Shown: positions 1 to 9,143, counted from the first letter of the stretch. The stretch is 64,000 nt of DNA from an uncultured Desulfobulbaceae bacterium (GCA_945787325.1 CALZHP010000002.1:1-64000), one strand, 5' to 3'. The notes: generated by a model not told the origin, from the sequence alone. A program made the numbers and translations.

Positions 1-229
1 ACTTTCAGTTGTGGGAAGTCAGGGGAGACAGCTATGAGGCAAGGACAAATTAATTTGAACATGATACTTTCAATGCAATAAAATTTTCAAATCAATTATT
101 CAATTCCTTCTTGCCTGAAATATTGGGATAGATATTTTTCTACACTAACTTGTATTTACTCTCTGATATTGCTACTCTTCTCACCGCTTGCTGCATATTA
201 TAGTAATGAAATATACGACAGGAGATAGA

Positions 230-1237
230 ATGGTTAGTAGTTTGATACTGGCAGCCGGCAAGGGGACACGCATGAAGTCCGACCTTGCCAAGGTTCTGCA
301 TGAAGTCTTTTATGTGCCTATGATCTACCATGTCCTAGATGCGGTCAATACTTTGTCAGTTGACCGGACAGTGGTTGTTGTCGGACACCAAAAAGACAGG
401 GTAGAAGATTCTTTGCAGGATTATTCAGTGTCATTTGTTGAACAGAGAGAGCAGCTCGGTACGGGGCATGCGGTGATGTGCGCGCGTGAACAGCTTCTTA
501 AAAAACCGGGAACAGTACTTATTCTCTGTGGAGATATACCCTTGATCAAGCCGCAAACGCTATCCAAAATGTTGGAAAAGCATCATGCAACTTCATTTCC
601 ATTAACAGTGATGACAACAAAGCTGGAAGATCCAACGAACTATGGAAGGATCGTTTGTGACAGTGATGGTAAGGTTTTGCGAATTGTCGAAGAAAAGGAT
701 GCAAGCCCTCAGGAGAAAATGATAAACGAGATTAATGCTGGCATTTATTGCGCAGATACAAAATTTCTTTTTGAGGCACTTGATCAGGTCGGCAGTGATA
801 ACAGCCAGGGTGAGATTTATCTTACTGATATTGTCGATATTGCCAACAAGAGTGGACACCTGGTGAATGCATTTGTTGCGCAAGAACCACTGGAAGTCCT
901 TGGTGTAAATTCGAGAATAGAGCTTGCCTTAGCTCATAAAAGCATGCAGCAAAATAGAAACGAAGAATTGATGGCCTCCGGAGTTACCCTCATCGATCCC
1001 GATTCAACATATGTTCGCATGCAGGTCTCAATTGAGAACGATACGGTTATTCATCCCGGGGTTCACATCTCAGGAGATACCAAAATTGGTAAACACTGCA
1101 TAATAGAACCTTATACACAAATAATTGACTGTTGCATTGGTGACAACGTTACCATCGGCCCTTTTTGCCACCTGATAAACTGTAGACTGGAGCCCGGAGA
1201 AAAGGTGAACTCTTATACAGTGCGCAGCGGATATTGA
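230..1237 (+). CDS. glmU: GlmU-like UDP-N-acetylglucosamine pyrophosphorylase with short left-handed beta-helix tail (C-terminally truncated relative to canonical GlmU)
   Basis: LILAAGKGTRMKSDLAKVLHEV nucleotidyltransferase motif. ATG at 230 is preceded by GGAGATAGA, a better start than 188. Confidence 0.85.
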   Translation: MVSSLILAAGKGTRMKSDLAKVLHEVFYVPMIYHVLDAVNTLSVDRTVVVVGHQKDRVEDSLQDYSVSFVEQREQLGTGHAVMCAREQLLKKPGTVLILCGDIPLIKPQTLSKMLEKHHATSFPLTVMTTKLEDPTNYGRIVCDSDGKVLRIVEEKDASPQEKMINEINAGIYCADTKFLFEALDQVGSDNSQGEIYLTDIVDIANKSGHLVNAFVAQEPLEVLGVNSRIELALAHKSMQQNRNEELMASGVTLIDPDSTYVRMQVSIENDTVIHPGVHISGDTKIGKHCIIEPYTQIIDCCIGDNVTIGPFCHLINCRLEPGEKVNSYTVRSGY

Positions 1238-1540
1238 TGAACGTTTTATGTTTGGTGGTGTAGTTTCGTCCAAAGTACTTCAGCAGAAAGACCTTGTATT
1301 TTTCTAAATACATTTCTACTTCAGCTTCTATCGCTGTCTCAAATTCAATGATTTGAAAAAAACAACTTTAACAAGCAAATTTTGTGTAATTTTGCTATAA
1401 ATTCCTTTTTGTTTTTAAAGGATTATGCTCCTGCTTTTCGGATTGATTATTGCCATAATAATTTGGAAATTTTCACATTACGGAGCAGTAATCTATAGCA
1501 GTTACACAAGGTTTTAATTCTTAAAAATACAGTTGACCAA

Positions 1541-2344
1541 ATGGATGAAATTGGAAACATGCCGGAAAGTAGAGATATGCTGACCATTGCCGGAAAACAA
1601 TTCCGCTCCCGTCTCTTTCTGGGAACAGGAAAATTTGCTTCCTCGAAAATCTTGAAAGAAACAATTGAGGCATCCGGCAGTGAGATGATAACGGTGGCCC
1701 TCAGAAGGGTGGATCTCAATGATCCCGCCGACGATATCATGAGTGTTCTTGACCGCAATAAGTATGTATTTCTGCCCAATACTTCCGGTGCCAGGGATGC
1801 GGAAGAGGCTGTCCGCCTGGCAATGCTTTCTCGAGCTGCCAGCGGATCAGAATGGCTGAAGCTGGAGGTGACTCCAGACCCCAGGACATTGTTGCCCGAC
1901 CCTGTGGAAACTCTCAAAGCTACAGAAGTTCTGGTTAAGGAAGGCTTTAAGGTCTTACCGTACATGAATGCCGATCCCATGCTGGCTCTTCGGTTGCAGG
2001 ATGTTGGTGCAGCCGCTGTTATGCCGCTTGGTTCGCCCATAGGCACCAACCAGGGCATGCTTACCTCGTTTCAGGTTGAAATTATTATTGAACAGGCCCA
2101 CGTACCCGTAGTTGTTGATGCGGGCTTGGGGGCACCTTCGCACGCAGCCGAGGCTATGGAACTTGGGGCCGATGCAGTTCTTGTAAATACAGCTATTTCA
2201 GTGGCCGGCGACCCGGCTCGTATGGCACGTGCTTTTGCAATGGCTGTCGAGGCCGGCCGCGAAGCATATGAGGCAGGTCTTGGCCCAAGCGGTAAGCAGG
2301 CCTCCGCATCTACACCCCAGACCGGTCTCGATTTTATCAAATAA
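1541..2344 (+). CDS. thiG: Thiazole synthase ThiG
   Basis: [14 protein letters not shown]...[36 protein letters not shown]...[30 protein letters not shown]. Confidence 0.95.
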   Translation: MDEIGNMPESRDMLTIAGKQFRSRLFLGTGKFASSKILKETIEASGSEMITVALRRVDLNDPADDIMSVLDRNKYVFLPNTSGARDAEEAVRLAMLSRAASGSEWLKLEVTPDPRTLLPDPVETLKATEVLVKEGFKVLPYMNADPMLALRLQDVGAAAVMPLGSPIGTNQGMLTSFQVEIIIEQAHVPVVVDAGLGAPSHAAEAMELGADAVLVNTAISVAGDPARMARAFAMAVEAGREAYEAGLGPSGKQASASTPQTGLDFIK

Positions 2345-2349
2345 ATGTC

Positions 2350-3483
2350 ATGAAAGAGTTGCCCAATTTTACAGTTCCGGATACTGCCCAGCTTGGCAAA
2401 TGGCTAGAAGACTGCCAGCCACGGGAGGTTGAAAATGCCCTGCGTGTTAATCGCCCGGAAGGGTGCAATCTCGGTGGGCTTGCAGCACTTCTGTCACCGG
2501 TGGCCGATACATTTCTTCAGGAGATGGCTGCCCGTTCATCCGATATAACGTTACAGCGTTTTGGGCGCACCACCCAGGTTTACGCGCCACTGTATCTTTC
2601 CAACCTTTGTACTAATAGATGCCTTTATTGCGGATTTTCGGCGGATAACCGTATCGATCGCCGCCTGCTTACCATAGAAGAAGCAGAAGCAGAAGCGATG
2701 ATCCTTAATGCCAGAGGATTTAATCATATACTGCTGGTTTCAGGTGAAGCGCCTCATGCAATGGGTGTGGACTATTTAGAAGAAATCACACTTCGTCTTC
2801 GTGGTAAGTTTGCAGCCATATCAATCGAAGTACAGCCCCTTGAAACTGAAGAATATAAAAGGCTTTTCGCAGCTGGTGTCACGGCTGTAGCTATATATCA
2901 GGAAACATATGATCGGGCAGTCTACAAGGAAATGCATATGTCCGGTAATAAAACGGATTTTGATTATAGACTGCAGACGCCTGCTAGGGCTGCTGCTGCA
3001 GGTATGCGGGAAGTTGGTATAGGCTCCCTGCTTGGCCTTGCAGACTGGCGCATCGAGGGGCTTGCCCTGGGCATGCATCTGGCCTGGCTGCGTAAAAATT
3101 TTTGGCGAACGGCTTTAACGGTATCATTTCCGAGGCTGCGACCAGCAGCCGGCAATTTTTCACCGCTCGTTGATGTTTCTGAAAGAGACCTGGCCCAACT
3201 GATTTTTGCCTTGCGCATTTTCGATCCCGATGTGGGTCTGTTATTATCTACCCGTGAAGAACCGCGATATCGGGACGGTATGATCGGGTTGGGTCCCACT
3301 CGTTACTCTGCCGGCTCTTGCACTGCACCTGGTGGCTACGGTAGTGAAGATAACAGCGGTGAGCAGTTCAGTGTAGGAGACCATCGATCAAGAGAGGAAG
3401 TATGCCAGGCTATCAGGCAAAAAGGCTTTGACCCAGTTTGTAAGGACTGGGACAGTACTTTTCAAATTGCAAGTAACGGATGA
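2350..3483 (+). CDS. thiH: 2-iminoacetate synthase ThiH (radical SAM)
   Basis: [10 protein letters not shown] radical-SAM motif; adjacent to thiG. Confidence 0.93.
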   Translation: MKELPNFTVPDTAQLGKWLEDCQPREVENALRVNRPEGCNLGGLAALLSPVADTFLQEMAARSSDITLQRFGRTTQVYAPLYLSNLCTNRCLYCGFSADNRIDRRLLTIEEAEAEAMILNARGFNHILLVSGEAPHAMGVDYLEEITLRLRGKFAAISIEVQPLETEEYKRLFAAGVTAVAIYQETYDRAVYKEMHMSGNKTDFDYRLQTPARAAAAGMREVGIGSLLGLADWRIEGLALGMHLAWLRKNFWRTALTVSFPRLRPAAGNFSPLVDVSERDLAQLIFALRIFDPDVGLLLSTREEPRYRDGMIGLGPTRYSAGSCTAPGGYGSEDNSGEQFSVGDHRSREEVCQAIRQKGFDPVCKDWDSTFQIASNG

Positions 3484-3593
3484 GTGGGATATATTTTCAA
3501 TTCTTTTGACAGCAGAACACCTTATCCAGCTATTTTATTTACTTTTCCCATCTGGTAGGATGCACTACTAATAAACGAAAAAGGAGTGAGAAC

Positions 3594-4883
3594 ATGGCAG
3601 ATCTGAAAAAAATGTACACGACGATTCTAGGCGACCATTTTCCCATGGAAATGAAAATTTCCTTCGGTGAGCAGACCCTTGTCTATCGAAAACGGACCTG
3701 GAAGATTACCATGGAAGATGGTTCAGTTGACGAACGCGGTGTGCGTTACGGTGAAAACCCGGACCAGGAAGCTGCCCTGTACGAGCTGGTCAACGGTAAC
3801 CTGACGCTTGGTGATTGCAAGTTTATTGAGCCCGGACACGGTCTGGTCAGCAACATCGCAGTGGAAGACATGCTGCAGGTCGGCAAGCACCCCGGTAAAA
3901 TCAACCTTACCGACGTGGATAATGGACTCAATATTATCAAGTATATGATGGATAGACCTGCCGCGGTCATTCTCAAGCATAATAATCCCTGCGGTGCCGC
4001 CATTGATGACTCTCTTGTCAACGCCTACAACCGGGCAAACAGGGCTGACCGTATTGCGGCCTTTGGTGGGGCTCTGATAATGAATCGCTCCTGCGACAGA
4101 GATACCGCGGAACTTATCAAGGATAACTATCTCGAAGTTGTATGTGCGCCGGATTTTGAAGACGGTACGCTTGATATCCTGAAGAGTAGAAAAAACCTGC
4201 GTATAATTAAAGTTGACCGCATTGACAGACTAGCCGATTACGAAAATTACAGGTTTGTTGATTTTAAAAGCCTGATAGACGGTGGTATCATTATTCAGCA
4301 ATCTGCAGTCAACTCAATCCGATCCCGTGCAGACCTTACTCCGGCTGTTTCAACATATAAAGATAAAGAATATCGGGCAGAACGTGAAGCAACAGACCGT
4401 GAAATTGATGATATGCTTTTTGGTTGGGCGGTAGAACACGGCGTAACCTCCAACTCGGTTCTTTACATTAAAGACGGATGTACAGTGGGCATCGGTACCG
4501 GCGAGCAGGACAGAGTCGGGGTTGCCGAAATCGCGGTGCACAAAGCATATATCAAGTATGCCGACATCATCTGTTTTGACAAATTCGGCATACCCTATGC
4601 TGACATGGCCCTTGAGATTGAAAAGGGCAAGCGTGACAAGGCGGATAAAGAAGAAATTGATGCCAAAACACAGGCAGACAGGGCAGGATTGCCGGGATCA
4701 GTTATGATTTCAGACGCATTCTTCCCATTCCGAGACGGTGCTGATGTCGGTATAAGCCAGGGTGCTTCGGCTATTCTGCAGGCTGGCGGTTCCATGAATG
4801 ATTACCAGACTATTGAGGCCTGTAATGAAGCTGATCCGAAGGTTGCTATGATGTTTACCGGACAGCGTTCTTTCAAACATTGA
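3594..4883 (+). CDS. Phosphoribosylaminoimidazolecarboxamide formyltransferase (AICARFT-domain PurH-like, no IMP cyclohydrolase domain visible)
   Basis: RYGENPDQEAALY, LKHNNPCGAA, FGGALIMNR, SDAFFPFRDGADVGISQGASAILQAGGSMND motifs; strong RBS aaaggagtgagaac. Confidence 0.88.
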   Translation: MADLKKMYTTILGDHFPMEMKISFGEQTLVYRKRTWKITMEDGSVDERGVRYGENPDQEAALYELVNGNLTLGDCKFIEPGHGLVSNIAVEDMLQVGKHPGKINLTDVDNGLNIIKYMMDRPAAVILKHNNPCGAAIDDSLVNAYNRANRADRIAAFGGALIMNRSCDRDTAELIKDNYLEVVCAPDFEDGTLDILKSRKNLRIIKVDRIDRLADYENYRFVDFKSLIDGGIIIQQSAVNSIRSRADLTPAVSTYKDKEYRAEREATDREIDDMLFGWAVEHGVTSNSVLYIKDGCTVGIGTGEQDRVGVAEIAVHKAYIKYADIICFDKFGIPYADMALEIEKGKRDKADKEEIDAKTQADRAGLPGSVMISDAFFPFRDGADVGISQGASAILQAGGSMNDYQTIEACNEADPKVAMMFTGQRSFKH

Positions 4884-5008
4884 TGGCGTCGTAAAATTGT
4901 CCGATCTACTTTGTCGTAGAGGATTATGGAATGCTCAGAATACCTGGTGTATGCTTCCGCTTCCAAAATCCTTTACTCCTCGGATATCGAAAATTTTACT
5001 TAGCCATC
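4882..5008. repeat. Imperfect inverted-repeat intergenic element
   Basis: Left arm GATGGCGTCGTAAAATT (4882-4898) pairs imperfectly with right arm AATTTTACTTAGCCATC (4992-5008). Inner GTAGAGGATTATGGAA pairs with TTCCAAAATCCTTTAC. Confidence 0.7.
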
Positions 5009-5095
5009 CTTTGTTAATGATTCTAAAGATTTTATAACGATGCTAAACATTGATGGCGTCTAAAAAAAGATACTGTTTTCTCAACCCTATTGCCT

Positions 5096-6832
5096 ATGAA
5101 TACCATTCTTTTCGCAAGTGAGGGTTCATCCCTAAAGCCGGCTATGGCAGCTGCCTGTGCCCGTGCTTATGAGATGCCCTCTTTGCGGATAGAAATCGCG
5201 GCAGGTGAACATGATGTCAACAAGGTTGTAAAGTGTTTGGCGGAAATTTATCTACCCCTGCCGCAAACTGTAATTCCCTTCGATTCGATAATTCTTTCCG
5301 AATACGATCTCGTCGTATGTTTTTCAACCCAAAACAAACCTGTTTTTCCCGATATGCCAGGAAACCCGGCAGTCGTTTATTGGAGTCTTCCCAGTTTTCT
5401 AGGTAAAAGTGACAGTATACCTAATAAGCATGAATGTCGTTCACTGTATGAAAAAATCAGAGGATTAGTTGAAAATCTTATGAAGCAGGGGTATCTGCCA
5501 GCCCTGAGCCAGGCAAGAAAAAATGCCGAACTGGTCATGGATAATCTCCATGAAGGCATAATAGCACATGACATCAACCGCAAAATATTCTTTTTTAACA
5601 GGGCCGCTGAACGGATTACAGGATATGACCGCTCTGAGATCCTGGGCCGAGACTGCCATGATGTTTTTCCGGACAGGTTCTGTAAAAGTGAATGCTCATT
5701 TTGCGATATAAGTGAAGAACCCGTTGAAATCCAAAAACAGTACCCCGTTGTTATAAGTTCAAAATCCGGCGAGACAAAACACATTGAGATGTCTGTTGTC
5801 TCCATAAAAAACTTTCTGGATAATCCAGTTGGAGTTGTCGCATCATTTCGTGACGTTTCCCGTGAGTATGAGCTAGCCTCCCGCTTGGAAGGAGTTGAAC
5901 AGTTTGCCGGTATCATAGGGAAAGATGCCGCTATGCAGGAAATATTCAGAACAATTAAAGATTTAGGCAAAAGCAATGTATCTGTTCTGTTGCAGGGAGA
6001 ATCGGGAACCGGTAAAGAGCTGGTGGCCGCTGCCATTCACAACAAAGGGGACCGGGCTGATAAGCTGTTTGTACCAGTAAATTGCGGAGCGCTTCCTGAA
6101 AACCTTCTCGAATCTGAACTTTTCGGACATGTCAAAGGCGCTTTTACCGGCGCTATACGCGACAAGAAAGGGCGTTTTGAACTGGCCGATGGCGGTACAA
6201 TATTTCTCGATGAAATTGGCGATATAACTCCGTCTATGCAAGTAAAACTCCTGCGGATTCTTCAGGACGGAATCTTCCAGAGGGTGGGGGATGAAAAGAA
6301 CTGCAAGGTTGATGTTCGTGTTATTTCTGCAACTCACAAAAACCTTAAAAAGGAAATAGCCGAAGGCCGATTCCGAGAGGATCTCTATTACAGATTATGT
6401 GTAGTGCCGGTCAATTTGCCCCCACTAAGGGAGAGGCGAAGCGATATACCGCTTCTGGCCCGACATTTTCTAAACAAAGCCATCCAGGAAGAAGGGAGGG
6501 GGCAGGTGTTGTTTTCTCCGGACACGATGGATCAGCTCGTATCTTACAACTGGCCCGGCAATGTGCGGGAACTGCAGAACGTTGTACGTTATCTCCTTGT
6601 GCAGTGCCAGGAGGACTTTATTAAACCGGCCCATCTGCCTCCAGCATTGCAGGAGGTAGCCAAAAGAAAAGTCCGTGTGCTTCCGTCCGTAAAGCGCAAA
6701 AGCAAACTTACTCCTGAATCCGTTCGGGAAGCGATCGATGCCGCCGGAGGCAACCGGGCCAAGGCGGCACGTAATCTAGGGGTTGGGCGAGCAACCCTTT
6801 ATCGTTTTCTTGCCAAACACCCTCTCAACTAA
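5096..6832 (+). CDS. Sigma-54-dependent activator: LMW-phosphatase/ArsC-like N-domain + PAS + AAA+ + Fis HTH
   Basis: GESGTGKE Walker A, GAFTGA, Fis-like C-terminus [25 protein letters not shown] region [31 protein letters not shown] at 5096 preferred over TTG at 5090. Confidence 0.93.
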   Translation: MNTILFASEGSSLKPAMAAACARAYEMPSLRIEIAAGEHDVNKVVKCLAEIYLPLPQTVIPFDSIILSEYDLVVCFSTQNKPVFPDMPGNPAVVYWSLPSFLGKSDSIPNKHECRSLYEKIRGLVENLMKQGYLPALSQARKNAELVMDNLHEGIIAHDINRKIFFFNRAAERITGYDRSEILGRDCHDVFPDRFCKSECSFCDISEEPVEIQKQYPVVISSKSGETKHIEMSVVSIKNFLDNPVGVVASFRDVSREYELASRLEGVEQFAGIIGKDAAMQEIFRTIKDLGKSNVSVLLQGESGTGKELVAAAIHNKGDRADKLFVPVNCGALPENLLESELFGHVKGAFTGAIRDKKGRFELADGGTIFLDEIGDITPSMQVKLLRILQDGIFQRVGDEKNCKVDVRVISATHKNLKKEIAEGRFREDLYYRLCVVPVNLPPLRERRSDIPLLARHFLNKAIQEEGRGQVLFSPDTMDQLVSYNWPGNVRELQNVVRYLLVQCQEDFIKPAHLPPALQEVAKRKVRVLPSVKRKSKLTPESVREAIDAAGGNRAKAARNLGVGRATLYRFLAKHPLN

Positions 6833-6923
6833 CATTCTGTCACTTTTACCATTATTAATTGTATCCTCAGCAGCACTGAAATCTTAAATCAATAACAAAT
6901 AACATGTCTCATGGTGTCTCTTT

Positions 6924-6963
6924 TTCCATTGTGTCTCGTTTTGTCATATGAGACACAATGGAA
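6924..6963. promoter_or_regulatory. Palindromic candidate upstream activator site TTCCATTGTGTCTC-N12-GAGACACAATGGAA
   Basis: Perfect 14-bp inverted repeat. The GTGTCTC core recurs in the second palindrome at 7056-7090. Confidence 0.7.
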
Positions 6964-7055
6964 GGGGGACTGTTTAAGGATTACTGTACTGAGGATAGGC
7001 CATTGGTTAAATAAGGGTTTGCTTACTTTCCGGAATTGATATGGATCAATACTGG

Positions 7056-7090
7056 AAAGTGTCTCATTATTTGCTATAGAGAGACACTTT
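7056..7090. promoter_or_regulatory. Palindromic candidate upstream activator site AAAGTGTCTC-N15-GAGACACTTT
   Basis: Perfect 10-bp inverted repeat sharing the GTGTCTC/GAGACAC core. Confidence 0.65.
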
Positions 7091-7196
7091 AGTTCTATAA
7101 CAATTTCATACTACTTCCTAAAGTTTATCCGCATAACTAATCGTTATTAATGATAAAATAATTATTTCTGAAATATTTGAAGCTTTGTTTTGAGTA

Positions 7197-7212
7197 TGGC
7201 ATGGCCATTGCT
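7197..7212 (+). promoter_or_regulatory. Sigma-54 (-24/-12) promoter TGGCATGGCCATTGCT
   Basis: One mismatch to TGGCACG-N4-TTGCW with correct GG/GC spacing; downstream of two palindromes and an NtrC-family gene. Confidence 0.75.
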
Positions 7213-7223
7213 TTTTTCTAAGC

Positions 7224-7427
7224 ATGGAAAAGAACAATGCACTCATACAACGAGTTTATGCCCTGACCAGGGACATGATTGTCCTTGCCGACGAGGGGCA
7301 TGCTGTTGCCAATGATGACGGCTGCCGACTACTGTTCGGAGTTGTTCAGGATTGTGCCTACAAAATCCGTATGGAACTGGAGCGTGAGAAAGAGGCACAT
7401 GGCAAAGCGGCATCTGCAGGTGAGTAA
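7224..7427 (+). CDS. Small conserved-type hypothetical protein (67 aa)
   Basis: Intact ORF between sigma-54 promoter and peroxiredoxin gene. Confidence 0.65.
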   Translation: MEKNNALIQRVYALTRDMIVLADEGHAVANDDGCRLLFGVVQDCAYKIRMELEREKEAHGKAASAGE

Positions 7428-7483
7428 TATTTTAAGTTGAGAGAATAAAAAATAATAAAACAAATATTGAGGAGAAAACAATC

Positions 7484-8074
7484 ATGTGCACACTGGTAAC
7501 TAAAGAGGCGCCGGATTTCACAGCCCAGGCTGTTATGCCTGATAATTCAATTGATGAACTTACCCTATCATCATACAGAGGGAAATACGTAGTCATCTTT
7601 TTTTATCCGCTCGATTTCACCTTTGTCTGCCCATCAGAGATCCTGGCTTTTAACAGGGCTTTAAATGAATTCAAGAAGAAAAATACTGAAGTTATCGGTA
7701 TTTCGGTGGATTCACAATTCACTCATTTAGCCTGGAAGAATACCCCGATTAATCAGGGTGGAATCGGTGATATCCAGTTCCCACTTGTCGCTGATCTCGA
7801 TAAGAAAATATCGGACGAATACGGCGTTCTGATAGAGGACGGTATTTCCCTGCGGGGACTTTTTCTGATCGATAAAGAAGGCGTCATAAGGCACGAAGTT
7901 GTTAACGACTTGCCCTTGGGAAGAAATACAGAAGAAGCCCTGCGCATGGTAGACGCTTTACAGTTTTTTGAAGAGTACGGCGATGTGTGCCCAGCCAATT
8001 GGAAGCAGGGCGAAGAGGCAATGACACCAACGGCAGAAGGCGTTGCCGACTATCTGGCCAAACATACAAACTGA
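7484..8074 (+). CDS. 2-Cys peroxiredoxin (AhpC/Prx family)
   Basis: FYPLDFTFVCPSEI peroxidatic Cys motif and VCPANW resolving Cys; RBS aggagaaa. Confidence 0.95.
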   Translation: MCTLVTKEAPDFTAQAVMPDNSIDELTLSSYRGKYVVIFFYPLDFTFVCPSEILAFNRALNEFKKKNTEVIGISVDSQFTHLAWKNTPINQGGIGDIQFPLVADLDKKISDEYGVLIEDGISLRGLFLIDKEGVIRHEVVNDLPLGRNTEEALRMVDALQFFEEYGDVCPANWKQGEEAMTPTAEGVADYLAKHTN

Positions 8075-8104
8075 GACAAGTAAATACTTTCAGGAGGTAT
8101 TCTT

Positions 8105-8533
8105 ATGATGAACTTAGAAGAGCTGAAGGCTGACAGAAAGTTAGTCAATCAGATAGATTGGGACATGACCCAGGAAAAGGCCATTGAGATGTATCTTGAA
8201 TGGGGGTCCGGTTGGGGGCGTGGTAATGATTTCGTGAGCCATCACGGTCAGGAGGCCATATACTTCGTCCTTTATGATTGGGACGATCCTCCCCAGGTTA
8301 CGCTGATTAGAAGAGACATGAAGGACGCGGTCGAGATTGCCAAGATACCTGTCCCGAATGATCTTTTTCTACAGGCCATAAAAGATGACGGTTCAAGGCC
8401 GGGTGTTGGCGTGCATTCATTGAACCTGAAGCTCAAGGAATGGGTCTGTGAGTCCATTGCCGGGCCGAAATTTGACTGCAAATTTGGCAGCCCGCATTAC
8501 GTTGAGGAGTTAATGCGCTCAGAAGTAAACTGA
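8105..8533 (+). CDS. Conserved hypothetical protein (142 aa)
   Basis: Intact ORF with RBS aggaggtattctt; same strand and close behind the peroxiredoxin. Confidence 0.75.
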   Translation: MMNLEELKADRKLVNQIDWDMTQEKAIEMYLEWGSGWGRGNDFVSHHGQEAIYFVLYDWDDPPQVTLIRRDMKDAVEIAKIPVPNDLFLQAIKDDGSRPGVGVHSLNLKLKEWVCESIAGPKFDCKFGSPHYVEELMRSEVN

Positions 8534-8554
8534 CATTCATAAAGCTCTTTCCCC

Positions 8555-8616
8555 GAACAGGTAAGTTACTCTCATGCGGAATTCCCCTTCCTTATTTTAT
8601 AGTAGCTTACCTGTTC
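8555..8616. terminator. Inverted repeat GAACAGGTAAGTTACT / AGTAGCTTACCTGTTC, possible terminator or processing hairpin
   Basis: 16-bp arms with one G-T wobble, just after the stop of the 142-aa ORF; no strong T tract. Confidence 0.4.
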
Positions 8617-8675
8617 TCCTCCTTATTACTGAAAGATGTTAATATAAATGGTCGGAGTCATACCTGATACCGGCC

Positions 8676-9143
8676 TTATTTTTTCAGGATTTCCGGCCAG
8701 TTACGGTCGGCCATTTTAATGTTCCCATTCATGTCCTGCGACCAGCTTTCCTGCACTTTCTCGTTAAGATTCAGGTACAGTCTGCCATCAACTATCGACC
8801 AAAGTGATGGATCTATATCAGCCGTGGTCCCACGGCTCACAGCGAAGGCTCAGTAGCCTCCGTAGCGGGGCGCATATTTTTCAGGGTCATTTTTAAAAAG
8901 GCTTAGATGCTCTGCATTGACAAAATGCCATTTGGCTCCGTTCCATTTATGCTCAAATTCACTGCTACCTTTTACCGGTTTTCCCTGTGTAAAATAAGCG
9001 ACAGTGTCATAACCCTTCATAGCTACTCCATTAGAATCTACATTAACTGGCTGTAGGGTTTTTGGCGAACAGCCCATAAGATTGAACAAAAAAAAGCCTA
9101 AAGTAACAAGAAAAGCTCTGGTGTACATTTGTCTCTTTTTCAT
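8676..9143 (-). CDS. YHS-domain lipoprotein, candidate selenoprotein (in-frame UGA at 8850-8852 read as Sec)
   Basis: ORF stops at YGGY*, but the same frame continues AFAVSRGTTADIDPSLWSIVDGRLYLNLNEKVQESWSQDMNGNIKMADRNWPEILKK to TAA at 8676. The UGA replaces the Cys of YGGYCA(F/Y)AVS in homologs as I know them. SECIS-like hairpin follows. Lipobox LMGC. Confidence 0.82.
8820..8837 (-). promoter_or_regulatory. Candidate bacterial SECIS hairpin AGCCGUG-GGAC-CACGGCU
   Basis: 7-bp perfect stem with GG opening the apical loop; loop lies 20-23 nt after the UGA. Confidence 0.75.

Noticed and set aside
1240-1540. TPP riboswitch upstream of thiG
   Set aside because: Looked for the conserved CTGAGA and ACCTGATCTGGATAATGCCAGCG-like motifs and did not see them.
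1447-2058. 203-aa minus-strand ORF opposite thiG
   Set aside because: Antisense shadow; thiG motifs are unambiguous.
5377-6036. 219-aa minus-strand ORF inside the sigma-54 regulator
   Set aside because: Antisense shadow of a strongly supported gene.
6924-6963. Reading the 14-bp palindrome as a simple terminator of the sigma-54 regulator gene
   Set aside because: No T-run follows, and the same GTGTCTC core recurs in a second palindrome and in single copies upstream of a -24/-12 promoter, which fits enhancer sites better.
7484-8074. Peroxiredoxin as a second selenoprotein candidate
   Set aside because: Both catalytic positions are encoded as Cys and the ORF is complete without in-frame UGA.
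8850-9143. YHS gene as an ordinary nonsense pseudogene
   Set aside because: The UGA sits exactly at the Cys column, the downstream frame is well preserved and a SECIS-like hairpin follows. Not excluded until Sec machinery is confirmed.
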